64,000 nt of DNA, taken from Maribacter ulvicola. Lineage in GTDB: Bacteria; Bacteroidota; Bacteroidia; Flavobacteriales; Flavobacteriaceae. The translations under genes and the position numbers were made by a program. Of this stretch, positions 28,203-35,391 are shown in pieces (within the stretch, counting starts at the first letter, position 1; each line of letters starts with the position of its first letter). The stretch is taken from positions 62,001-126,000 of the forward strand of contig NZ_FTMA01000010.1 in the NCBI RefSeq assembly GCF_900155985.1. Direction: 5' to 3'. A model generated the notes under the pieces. It was not told the origin of the DNA. It did not search any database and was given only the letters and a program-made list of their open reading frames with translations.

Positions 28203-28359
28203 ATTACTAGATTTTGGGGATTAATACTTCAAAGGTCTAGTAATCCATTCAATTAGTTATTAATAAAAATTCATAGGTTTTATAATAATCTGTAAATCAA
28301 CCTGTTTAATTAACTTATGTTAAGTACTGTAAATCAATAAGTTAACGCTAATAAACTAA

Positions 28360-28503
28360 TTATTTTGATACCTGTTTGTTTTTTTTCTTTTCTGAATAAT
28401 AGGTATAGCCCAAATAAGCCAGTTGCAACCCTACAGCTGCCATTTTCAATTTTTTACTTCTTACTAACATTTTTACTACTCCAAATAATGGTGATAAACT
28501 CAT
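28360..28503 (-). CDS. Small membrane protein, 47 residues
   Basis: ATG at 28503, stop at 28360. The product begins MSLSPLFGVVKMLVRSKK, has one hydrophobic stretch (MAAVGLQLAYLGYTYYS) and ends in a Lys-rich tail (EKKKNKQVSK). The shape is that of a small inner-membrane protein with basic ends. No family is recognised. It lies divergent to the DUF2383 gene, with 239 bases between the two start codons. Confidence 0.55.
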   Translation of the reverse strand: MSLSPLFGVVKMLVRSKKLKMAAVGLQLAYLGYTYYSEKKKNKQVSK

Positions 28504-28742
28504 AATCTTTTTTTTTAGTCCACTCTAAAATAACAGGAACTTACTTTAAGGGTTGACTCTATCCGCTGAAAATGTTGGCCAATTACTTTCCCTAAGGCTA
28601 CTATTCATTAGGTATTTTGGTTTGTTGAATACAGCAAAACTACTATGGTATATAGTCAAGGTAACTTACCTAATACAAGTACCTTGGAAACAACATAGAA
28701 TTTTTTAATCATAGGTATAACAGCCTAATAACACATAATTAT

Positions 28743-29195
28743 ATGAATACCGATATAAAGAAAATTGAAGATAGCCTTAAGGACTTGGTCAGTAAAAATG
28801 AGGATGCCATTAAGGGTTTTGAAAAAGCAGCTGAAAATGCCAAACAAGTAGGTATTAAAAGTTACTTTGAAAAAAAAGTTGTGGATCGCATGCAGTTCTT
28901 AAGAGAATTAAGGGCATCTGTACCAGAATTAGATTTGGGAAGAGTTGAAATTGAAGGTAGCGCTGCCGGTACTTTGCATAGAACATGGATGGATGTTAAG
29001 GCATTCTTTGCAGAAGATAATGACGAGGCAATGTTAGAAGAAGCTGTAAGAGGTGATAAAGCGGCAATTAATGACTATGGTAATGCTTTAGCAGAAACTA
29101 TGATGCCTCCTCGTTTAAAAGAAGTCATCAGAGCACAGAAGGAAAGTTTACAAAATGACCTGGAAACTTCTGAGATACTAGAAAATCATAAATAA
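28743..29195 (+). CDS. PA2169/DUF2383-family four-helix-bundle protein
   Basis: A 150-residue, strongly helical acidic protein without signal or membrane segment. The sequence pattern (SLKDLVSKNEDAIKGFEKAA at the N-terminus, LEEAVRGDKAAINDYGNAL later) matches the PA2169/DUF2383 family (PF09537), which is ferritin-like in fold. Members are commonly induced under stress; their reaction is not known. It is a single-gene unit with a strong terminator directly downstream. The nearby ribosome hibernation gene is also a stress gene. Confidence 0.88.
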   Translation: MNTDIKKIEDSLKDLVSKNEDAIKGFEKAAENAKQVGIKSYFEKKVVDRMQFLRELRASVPELDLGRVEIEGSAAGTLHRTWMDVKAFFAEDNDEAMLEEAVRGDKAAINDYGNALAETMMPPRLKEVIRAQKESLQNDLETSEILENHK

Positions 29196-29213
29196 AAATT
29201 ATTACCAAAACTT

Positions 29214-29246
29214 AAAGCCCTTGTAAACTACAAGGGCTTTTTTTAT
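29214..29246 (+). terminator. Intrinsic terminator after the DUF2383 gene
   Basis: Stem AAAGCCCTTGTA/TACAAGGGCTTT (29214-29225 with 29229-29240), 3-base loop, followed by a T-rich tail. It starts 19 bases after the stop. Confidence 0.93.
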
Positions 29247-29257
29247 TCAAATTTAAC

Positions 29258-29362
29258 CTATATCTTATTTCTTTGGGCAAATCTTGACTGTTTAGCCCGC
29301 TTTTGCTTCAACCAATTCGTATAGAATTTTTTACCAAAATAAAGTATCAATGCTTTTTTCAT
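29258..29362 (-). CDS. Possible 34-residue basic protein downstream of the hibernation factor
   Basis: ATG at 29362, TAG at 29258-29260. The peptide begins MKKALILYFGKKFYTNW and is rich in Lys/Arg/Gln (KQKRAKQSRFAQRNKI). It begins 9 bases after the stop of the RaiA/HPF-type gene on the same strand, so cotranscription is likely if the gene is real. No family is recognised. The size alone makes it uncertain. Confidence 0.35.
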   Translation of the reverse strand: MKKALILYFGKKFYTNWLKQKRAKQSRFAQRNKI

Positions 29363-29371
29363 AATTGTGTA

Positions 29372-29674
29372 TTAATAGGCTGTCATCTTATCTTTTCTCT
29401 TTTTCAGTTGCCTTTCCAATTCACTGACCGATTCAATAACCGACTCTTCAAAATTTTCATTACTTGCTTCAGCGAAAATTCTTGGACCTGGTAGACTTAA
29501 ACGAATGTTACAAATCATACCTGTTTCATCAGACGAGGTGTTTTCTTGTTTTAAAAATACATCTGCTCTAATAATGTCATTGAACTTCTGGTGAAGTCTA
29601 TTCAACTTCTCTTCTGCAAAACTTTCTAATCTTTGACTAGCGGTAACGCCGTCATATTCATATATAATGTCCAT
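29372..29674 (-). CDS. Ribosome hibernation promoting factor/RaiA family (short form)
   Basis: A 100-residue protein with the fold-defining pattern of PF02482: an N-terminal strand (MDIIYEYDGV), a helix (SQRLESFAEEKLNRL), strands around IRADVFLKQ and MICNIRLSLPGP, and a C-terminal helix (ESVIESVSELERQLKKRKDK). It binds the small ribosomal subunit and holds ribosomes inactive in stationary phase or starvation. The C-terminal dimerisation domain of long HPF is absent, so it is the short form. It sits beside other stress-type genes. Confidence 0.88.
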   Translation of the reverse strand: MDIIYEYDGVTASQRLESFAEEKLNRLHQKFNDIIRADVFLKQENTSSDETGMICNIRLSLPGPRIFAEASNENFEESVIESVSELERQLKKRKDKMTAY

Positions 29675-29697
29675 ATTTTTTGTTTTAATTTAAAATA

Positions 29698-29725
29698 GAG
29701 GCACAACTCCAGTAAGTTTTGCCTC
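29698..29725 (-). terminator. Probable terminator after the VOC gene
   Basis: Stem GAGGCA/TGCCTC with a 16-base loop, followed on the minus strand by TATTTTAA. It lies between the VOC stop and the hibernation factor start. Another hairpin ATTACTC/GAGTAAT is at 29758-29777, directly after the VOC stop. Confidence 0.5.
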
Positions 29726-29777
29726 GCTATTTTAATATACTATATCTAGAAGTTTTAATTACTCCATAAAGAGTAAT

Positions 29778-30176
29778 CTACTTATCTACATTTACCATCC
29801 ATCCTATTCCAAAACGGTCTGTACATCTACCAAAATGTCCCCATTCACGTTCTCTAAATTCGTGATGTACTTGACCGCCACTAGACAAATCGCTAAACAA
29901 TTGCTTTCCTTCATTCAAGTCATCCAAATCAACGCTCATGTTAATTTGGTTACCACTGTTCAATGGCGTATCTGGCGCAGCATCATAGGCCATAAAATGT
30001 ACTCCACTACCTTTTAATTCTGCGTGTTGCAATTTTTGGCGAAAAGACGAAGGAACATCAATTTTCTTATCCTCATAGGTTTGTTTGTTTTTGATGTCTG
30101 CGTTAAACAATTTTGCGTAGAAGTTCAAAGCTTCTTGACAATTGCCGTTAAAGGCTAAATATGCTTGTATTTTCAT
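29778..30176 (-). CDS. VOC-family protein (PhnB-like)
   Basis: A 132-residue cytoplasmic protein of the vicinal oxygen chelate superfamily, PhnB/glyoxalase-like group (PF06983). It begins IQAYLAFNGNCQEALNFYAK and has the typical second half (EREWGHFGRCTDRFGIGWMV). Proteins of this group are common single genes of unknown substrate; some resemble 3-demethylubiquinone methyltransferase-like proteins in older annotation. Nothing in the context points to a function. Confidence 0.85.
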   Translation of the reverse strand: MKIQAYLAFNGNCQEALNFYAKLFNADIKNKQTYEDKKIDVPSSFRQKLQHAELKGSGVHFMAYDAAPDTPLNSGNQINMSVDLDDLNEGKQLFSDLSSGGQVHHEFREREWGHFGRCTDRFGIGWMVNVDK

Positions 30177-30259
30177 GATATTTTGTTTTTTTACAATGTA
30201 CCCAATACCTCATATTTGCCTTGTCTTAAAAGACTTAGTTATTAATGCATTTCAAAATA

Positions 30260-31729
30260 CTATTCTAGCACAATCTTCTGATCATCTATAAATTGAAAAA
30301 ACGATAATTTTTCATTTGAACCTGTAAATATTAAATTGGTAGATAGCTCAAAAAGATGTGCTTCGGTTTCAAAAAAGTGCATCATATAACCCGCGGTATT
30401 TACAAAAGCTACATACTCCCCAATTGCCGGTAATCTTGGCAGAGTCATTTTTCGTTTTAACAATACATCTCTTTCCAAACAATAAGCTCCTGTAAAAAAT
30501 ACATCTACATTTTCGTTTTCTTCAACTTCAGAATTGTACAGCATAAATGGGTCTAATAGAAAATCTGCGCTAGAGCTCATCATTTGGCTCATGTTCATTT
30601 CTAACCCAACCAGCCACTGCCCTTTGGCATCTTTTTTTCTGTGGATGACCTTCGCAACCGTCATACCTACTTGATCCAAAAGTGATCTACCGGGTTCAAT
30701 ACGGATTTCAATATCATTTTCCCTTAATAATGATGCAACCGATAACCCAGATGCATCATCCATATAATCTAGCACCTCTTTTATAAATGAACCTTTGTTT
30801 ATTTTATTGAAAAACGGGTAGGTATTCAGCTTACCTCTCAACTTGCCTTCTTCTAGTCTAAAACCTAGACCATTATCGTTGAATGTAATATTATTGCTCT
30901 GCTCTACAACTGCCTTCTTTAAATTTTCATTGAAGGCCAACCACTCTTTTTCTTCTTCTAGATAATTCATCAAAATTCCTCCGCCTATATCTATGAACGA
31001 GACAGGATATCCTTTTTCTTTCAAAGTTGAAATAATGTTTATACTTGCTATTAAACTTACACTTCGCTGCTGCGTAGAATACCCATCTAAATGAAAATGT
31101 AATCCTGTTACCGCTAACATATCAAAGGTTTTATGTTCACCAACATATGAGGATACAAAATCGATTACATCATCCACATCAAAACCAAAACGACTGTACA
31201 GTTTTTCTTCGTCAACCTCAAAGCCACTAATTCTAAAACCTACATTTGCCTTCTTACCCATTCTTTTGGCAACTGCCTGTGTTAACACACATTCATCTTC
31301 GTTGTCCAAAATAATGGGCACTCCTTTTTCTATGGCCAATTCTATTTGAGGTGTTGTTTTTATCGCTGCCGTCAATACCAAATTCTTAGCATTTCCGCCC
31401 AATGCTAAAGACTGTTCCAATTCTTTTAAACTAGCAGTATCTACACCTATACTAGATGCAAATGCTTGTTTTACCAAGCCTTTAGATTTGTTAGCCTTTC
31501 TGGCGTAAAAGATTCTGTATTTTAATCCGTAAGATTCAAAAACCTGTTTGTAGTTTTCGCAATTCTGATTGAATGATGGTAAATGATGTATGTTTATGGG
31601 CGAACCATAGCGCTCAACCAGACCTTTAACAACAGCTTGATCATTAAATAGTTCATGCATCCAACCAGAGGTCTTTGGAGTCAGTTGATATTTAGGCTTT
31701 CCTTTACAATACATTTTCTTCTCTTTCAT
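30260..31729 (-). CDS. PLP-dependent type III (ornithine/diaminopimelate-like) decarboxylase
   Basis: A 489-residue enzyme when started at ATG 31729, which overlaps the end of the upstream gene by 26 bases; a longer frame to 31858 would add residues encoded entirely within that gene and is unlikely. Fold-type III features seen: the PLP-lysine motif RIFYARKANKSKG, LHFHLDGYS, the phosphate-binding DIGGGI, EPGR with substrate/PLP contacts, and near the C-terminus the CLERD and AGYMM pieces of the partner-subunit active site. The closest known context is SbnH, the decarboxylase of staphyloferrin B biosynthesis, because an SbnA-like gene lies in the same operon. Substrate unknown; diaminopimelate for lysine synthesis is the alternative, made less likely by the cassette. 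Confidence 0.85.
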   Translation of the reverse strand: MKEKKMYCKGKPKYQLTPKTSGWMHELFNDQAVVKGLVERYGSPINIHHLPSFNQNCENYKQVFESYGLKYRIFYARKANKSKGLVKQAFASSIGVDTASLKELEQSLALGGNAKNLVLTAAIKTTPQIELAIEKGVPIILDNEDECVLTQAVAKRMGKKANVGFRISGFEVDEEKLYSRFGFDVDDVIDFVSSYVGEHKTFDMLAVTGLHFHLDGYSTQQRSVSLIASINIISTLKEKGYPVSFIDIGGGILMNYLEEEKEWLAFNENLKKAVVEQSNNITFNDNGLGFRLEEGKLRGKLNTYPFFNKINKGSFIKEVLDYMDDASGLSVASLLRENDIEIRIEPGRSLLDQVGMTVAKVIHRKKDAKGQWLVGLEMNMSQMMSSSADFLLDPFMLYNSEVEENENVDVFFTGAYCLERDVLLKRKMTLPRLPAIGEYVAFVNTAGYMMHFFETEAHLFELSTNLIFTGSNEKLSFFQFIDDQKIVLE

Positions 31730-33521
31730 AGTTTTCAGTGCTTCCGTCTTTCTTATTAATTGCCTCACAGGTAGCTTTTGCCCAAACAGTTGCAAAATCG
31801 TTTCGGGTTCTTGACAACGTATCATTGTCACAAGTGATGCCTTCTGTAGGGGTTCCATAAAAAGAAATAGTAGTGTTTATAGTACCGTCTTCATTTATGG
31901 CATTCCCATCTTTATTAATTGCTACACAGCCAGGTTTATAACCTGCCTTTAATTTATTTTCAAATTCACGGATAAGTCCGTTCTTTAATAAATTCTGATA
32001 TAACTCATTTTCAAATTCGCCTTCCTTTGCTCTTGAAATAGTTGCGTTTATACTATAATTTATATCGGTTTCTTTTCCGTTTTCTAAGTATAGACTAAAA
32101 TTGTTTTTAGATTCGTTTCTAGTAATACTTGCAGATTTAACATAGGTAAAATCTAAAATACCTGCTTTACACAGAGCCAATATTTTTTGCATGTTCTTAA
32201 CTGGCGGACCGTATGATAGGCGATTGAACAAGCCAAAATAATACGAATCAAACTTCTTATGCGAAACCGCATCCAAGCCTCCAAAACTATAGAGTTCATT
32301 AAAAATAGGACTTATTTTACGCCATGTAGCTACGGCTGCCATGAACGGACTTTTATCTTCACCTGCTTTAGCTTCATCAATTAAGAATTGGATGTAAACT
32401 TGTATTACAACTGTTGATAATACGGACTCATCCCTAAACGGATTGATTATAGTCTCCCAATTAAAAACCGGACATTCAGGATAATCTTCATGAAAATATT
32501 GCACCTGATTTTCCATAACCGTAAAATCATCATCAAAATAAAATTGATGACCATAATTCTTAAACAATACACTGTAGTACGTAAAATAAAATTCTTTCTT
32601 AATCAAAGGCAATATCGTACAACTAAAACTAATAGGTCTATTTTGTTTTAATTCTGCTATAACCGCTTCGGTAAAAAAATACAATTGGGCATCTGATGTA
32701 GGTGAGCCGTTTCTTGGAACCATGGGCAAACCTGTTCTTGAAAACGGATAAATTTTGTAAGGCTCTTCTCCCGATGAAAAATATTTTAAAACGCCCTTAT
32801 CATTCTTCTTAAATTTACCTCCCTTGCCCTCTGTCAACGCTAAAATTGCATCTATAGCTGTTAGCCCAAAACCTTTTATAGCAACCAAAGATGCTGCTGA
32901 TACAGATTTTAATTTTTCATTGGTAGGATATATAAAATCAATCCTATTACCAAAAGTTTCACTAATAGGTTTTTGAGCTTTAAAGGAATGGTGACCCGTT
33001 GTAAAAAGAATATTATTACAGGCAACAATATCTTGTTCCCCGGTTTTCCTATCCGTATAAAACACGTGGTAATCTTCGTTTTGCTGTATCATATTGGTCA
33101 CCCTACCAATGTGGGCAACTACCACTACATTCTTTGGTAATTGTTCTAACACCATTTGATAACAATCTGATAAATAACCACCTACAAGAGACCTAGGTGC
33201 ATATTTTCCCGGAGCCGCATTGGCATGACCTTTTGCCGTCAACCACGTTACAAAATCCGGTGTTGCACTAGCCATTGAAAAAGGCTCTTGTACTACCCAA
33301 CTATTGATATTACGGTTGGCATAATTCATTATTAGATACGCTGGCTGGTCTGTTCTATATACATCGCCAGATGCCAAAAATGCCGTAGTATTGAATATAT
33401 GAATTTGTATCGTACTTGAAACTTTAGCTTCATTTAAATACGCTACCAATCTTTCAAAACCGTAAAATCCCTTAGGTCCAAAACCTATAATACCAACCTT
33501 ATATGTATTATTGTCATTCAT
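31704..33521 (-). CDS. FAD/NAD(P)-binding protein (PF13454-type) of a small biosynthetic cassette
   Basis: A 605-residue cytoplasmic protein. The N-terminus carries a dinucleotide-binding loop VGIIGFGPKGFYGFERL, and the region up to ~200 (NNILFTTGHHSF) matches the FAD-NAD(P)-binding family PF13454. The rest has a second nucleotide-binding-like part (VAIKGFGLTAIDAILAL) and a long C-terminal region I cannot assign. It begins 3 bases after the stop of the SbnA-like gene and overlaps the decarboxylase gene, so the three are translated as one unit. In the siderophore Sbn pathway the step after SbnA is carried out by SbnB, an unrelated NAD enzyme; here this flavoprotein holds that place. Function unknown. 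Confidence 0.8.
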   Translation of the reverse strand: MNDNNTYKVGIIGFGPKGFYGFERLVAYLNEAKVSSTIQIHIFNTTAFLASGDVYRTDQPAYLIMNYANRNINSWVVQEPFSMASATPDFVTWLTAKGHANAAPGKYAPRSLVGGYLSDCYQMVLEQLPKNVVVVAHIGRVTNMIQQNEDYHVFYTDRKTGEQDIVACNNILFTTGHHSFKAQKPISETFGNRIDFIYPTNEKLKSVSAASLVAIKGFGLTAIDAILALTEGKGGKFKKNDKGVLKYFSSGEEPYKIYPFSRTGLPMVPRNGSPTSDAQLYFFTEAVIAELKQNRPISFSCTILPLIKKEFYFTYYSVLFKNYGHQFYFDDDFTVMENQVQYFHEDYPECPVFNWETIINPFRDESVLSTVVIQVYIQFLIDEAKAGEDKSPFMAAVATWRKISPIFNELYSFGGLDAVSHKKFDSYYFGLFNRLSYGPPVKNMQKILALCKAGILDFTYVKSASITRNESKNNFSLYLENGKETDINYSINATISRAKEGEFENELYQNLLKNGLIREFENKLKAGYKPGCVAINKDGNAINEDGTINTTISFYGTPTEGITCDNDTLSRTRNDFATVWAKATCEAINKKDGSTENYEREENVL

Positions 33522-33524
33522 ATA

Positions 33525-34553
33525 TTATGCTACCTGCCAACCTCCTAACGGCGTAAAAGCGTTTCTACTTTCCGGTAATTCCTTTAGCAACCAGTCTTGA
33601 TCGTAAATAGTATCTAAATAGCGTTCACCCCGATCACATAAGAACAAAGCACAATTACTCCCCGCTTCTATTTTTTTGCTGTACTTATTAACGGCACTGA
33701 TCATACCGCCAGAAGAACCTCCACATAAAATAGATTCATTTTCCAACAACGACCAACAGCCTCTTGCACAATCCACATCATCAACATATACATGATCGTG
33801 AATCTTGTTAATGTTTAAAAATTGAGAAGGTACACCTGCCCCATGACCCGGAATTAATCGCTTTAAAGGCGGACCACCAAAAAGCACACTACCCACCGCA
33901 TCTACAGCTATAATTTTAGTATTTAGATTATGTTCAACGATATAATCTGCACAGCCCATTAATGTACCGCACGTGCTTGTAGCAACAAATAGGTAATCTA
34001 ATTTACCATGTAGTGCATCCATAATTTCCGTCATGGTTTGATGATGCGTTAACGGATTATCTTGATTGCCATATTGATTGGACCAAAAGCTATTGGGAAT
34101 TGTATCTAGCAAATGTTGTACTTTTTCTAAACGTGCACCTAAATAACCTCCATCGTCTTTTGGTTTGGTTACCTTTTCTATACGTACACCGTAAGTTCTA
34201 AGAATCTTTTCTGTATGTGAATTCAATTTTGGATCTACCACCACAATTAAATGAAGTCCAAAATGCAGACAAACTTGTGCTAAACCTACGGCCATATTGC
34301 CAGAGCTAGACTCTACAACCGTATCTCCCTTTTTTATTTTACCTTCATCTAAAGCTTTTTGGATCATAAATAAGGAAGTCCTGTCCTTTATACTTCCGGC
34401 AGGGTTTGCGGCTTCTAACTTACCAAAGAGCTTATAATTGCTGTTCTTATTGATATTAGAAAGTTTTATTAAAGGTGTTTTACCAACGGTATCTATAATT
34501 GATTTAGAAATTGAGGTGGCTATATTTTGGGTAATCATATGTTTTATTTTCAT
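33525..34553 (-). CDS. SbnA-like PLP-dependent cysteine-synthase-family enzyme
   Basis: A 342-residue fold-type II PLP enzyme (PF00291). The PLP lysine is in AGSIKDRTS, the phosphate/substrate loop is ESSSGNMAVGLA, and the cofactor-phosphate glycine loop is TSTCGTLMG. The sequence ends like the 2,3-diaminopropionate-synthesis protein SbnA and unlike plain cysteine synthase (for example GPPLKRLIPGHGAG and LCDRGERYLD). SbnA joins O-phosphoserine and glutamate. ATG 34538 is an alternative start. It is first in a three-gene operon with a flavoprotein and a decarboxylase. Cysteine synthase is the alternative but the context argues against it. Confidence 0.82.
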   Translation of the reverse strand: MKIKHMITQNIATSISKSIIDTVGKTPLIKLSNINKNSNYKLFGKLEAANPAGSIKDRTSLFMIQKALDEGKIKKGDTVVESSSGNMAVGLAQVCLHFGLHLIVVVDPKLNSHTEKILRTYGVRIEKVTKPKDDGGYLGARLEKVQHLLDTIPNSFWSNQYGNQDNPLTHHQTMTEIMDALHGKLDYLFVATSTCGTLMGCADYIVEHNLNTKIIAVDAVGSVLFGGPPLKRLIPGHGAGVPSQFLNINKIHDHVYVDDVDCARGCWSLLENESILCGGSSGGMISAVNKYSKKIEAGSNCALFLCDRGERYLDTIYDQDWLLKELPESRNAFTPLGGWQVA

Positions 34554-34880
34554 CCAAATGCCGTCAAAAACAATTGGTTATTTACTATAGATAAAAATAT
34601 ATTGATGAACACTCTTACAATATCACGATAGATAAATTAAATAACTCTTTCCGTTTATAAGTTAAAAAGCAGCAGTGATAAGGGTCAAAACCTATCTAAA
34701 TTGAATTGTATTTATCAATTATTTAGAAAATGGATAAATTCTTTAGACATTGATCCAATAGCGCTATTTTAGATGTCAAAGTTTAGCAACGTAAACTTTA
34801 AGAGTATTTGTTGCCAAATCAATCAAATAAATCTAAAAAAATCCCTAATTTCAAGCAACTCAATCAAATAGCAAAAACGA
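34554..34880. other. Divergent intergenic region between the PLP cassette and the molybdenum hydroxylase genes
   Basis: 327 bases between divergent starts, AT-rich, expected to hold both promoters. No operator or RNA structure could be supported. Confidence 0.4.
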
Positions 34881-35345
34881 ATGGCAAATTTCAGTGTAAA
34901 AGTTAATGGAGAAATTAAAGATATAGATGTAGACCCCTCTACACCAATGCTTTGGGTATTACGAGATCATTTAAAATTAGTAGGCACAAAATTTGGCTGC
35001 GGTATTGCACAATGTGGCGCATGTACGGTTCACTTAGGTGATAATGCAGTACGTTCATGCCAGCTGCCGATCTCTGCCGTTGGTGAGCAATCTATTACTA
35101 CCATTGAAGGACTTTCAGAAAACGGAGATCACCCAGTACAAAAGGCGTGGTTAGAAGAAGATGTGTACCAGTGTGGGTATTGCCAAGCCGGACAAATAAT
35201 GAACGCCAGTGCATTTTTAAAACGAAATCCTAATCCTACGGACACTGAAATTGAAGATGCTATGAACGGTAATATCTGTCGTTGTGGCACGTATACGCGA
35301 ATAAAGAAAGCAATTAAAAATGCTTCAAGTATTTCTAACGCGTAA
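34881..35345 (+). CDS. Molybdenum hydroxylase [2Fe-2S] subunit (IorA-like)
   Basis: A 154-residue ferredoxin-like subunit of the xanthine dehydrogenase family. The first cluster ligands are in [16 protein letters not shown] with the fourth Cys in VRSCQLP. The second cluster is CGYCQAGQ and CRCGTY in the helical C-terminal domain. There is no signal peptide. It passes electrons from the molybdopterin subunit encoded 46 bases downstream. The pairing matches isoquinoline 1-oxidoreductase alpha/beta type enzymes, which lack a separate FAD subunit. Physiological substrate unknown. Confidence 0.95.
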   Translation: MANFSVKVNGEIKDIDVDPSTPMLWVLRDHLKLVGTKFGCGIAQCGACTVHLGDNAVRSCQLPISAVGEQSITTIEGLSENGDHPVQKAWLEEDVYQCGYCQAGQIMNASAFLKRNPNPTDTEIEDAMNGNICRCGTYTRIKKAIKNASSISNA

Positions 35346-35391
35346 TTATAACCCCAAAATTTGGGGATTTTAACCTTCAAAAAAGATACAA

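Noticed and set aside
31730-31858. N-terminal extension of the decarboxylase to 31858
   Set aside because: The added 43 residues are read from the end of the FAD-protein gene in another frame. The overlap of 26 bases with start 31729 is enough.
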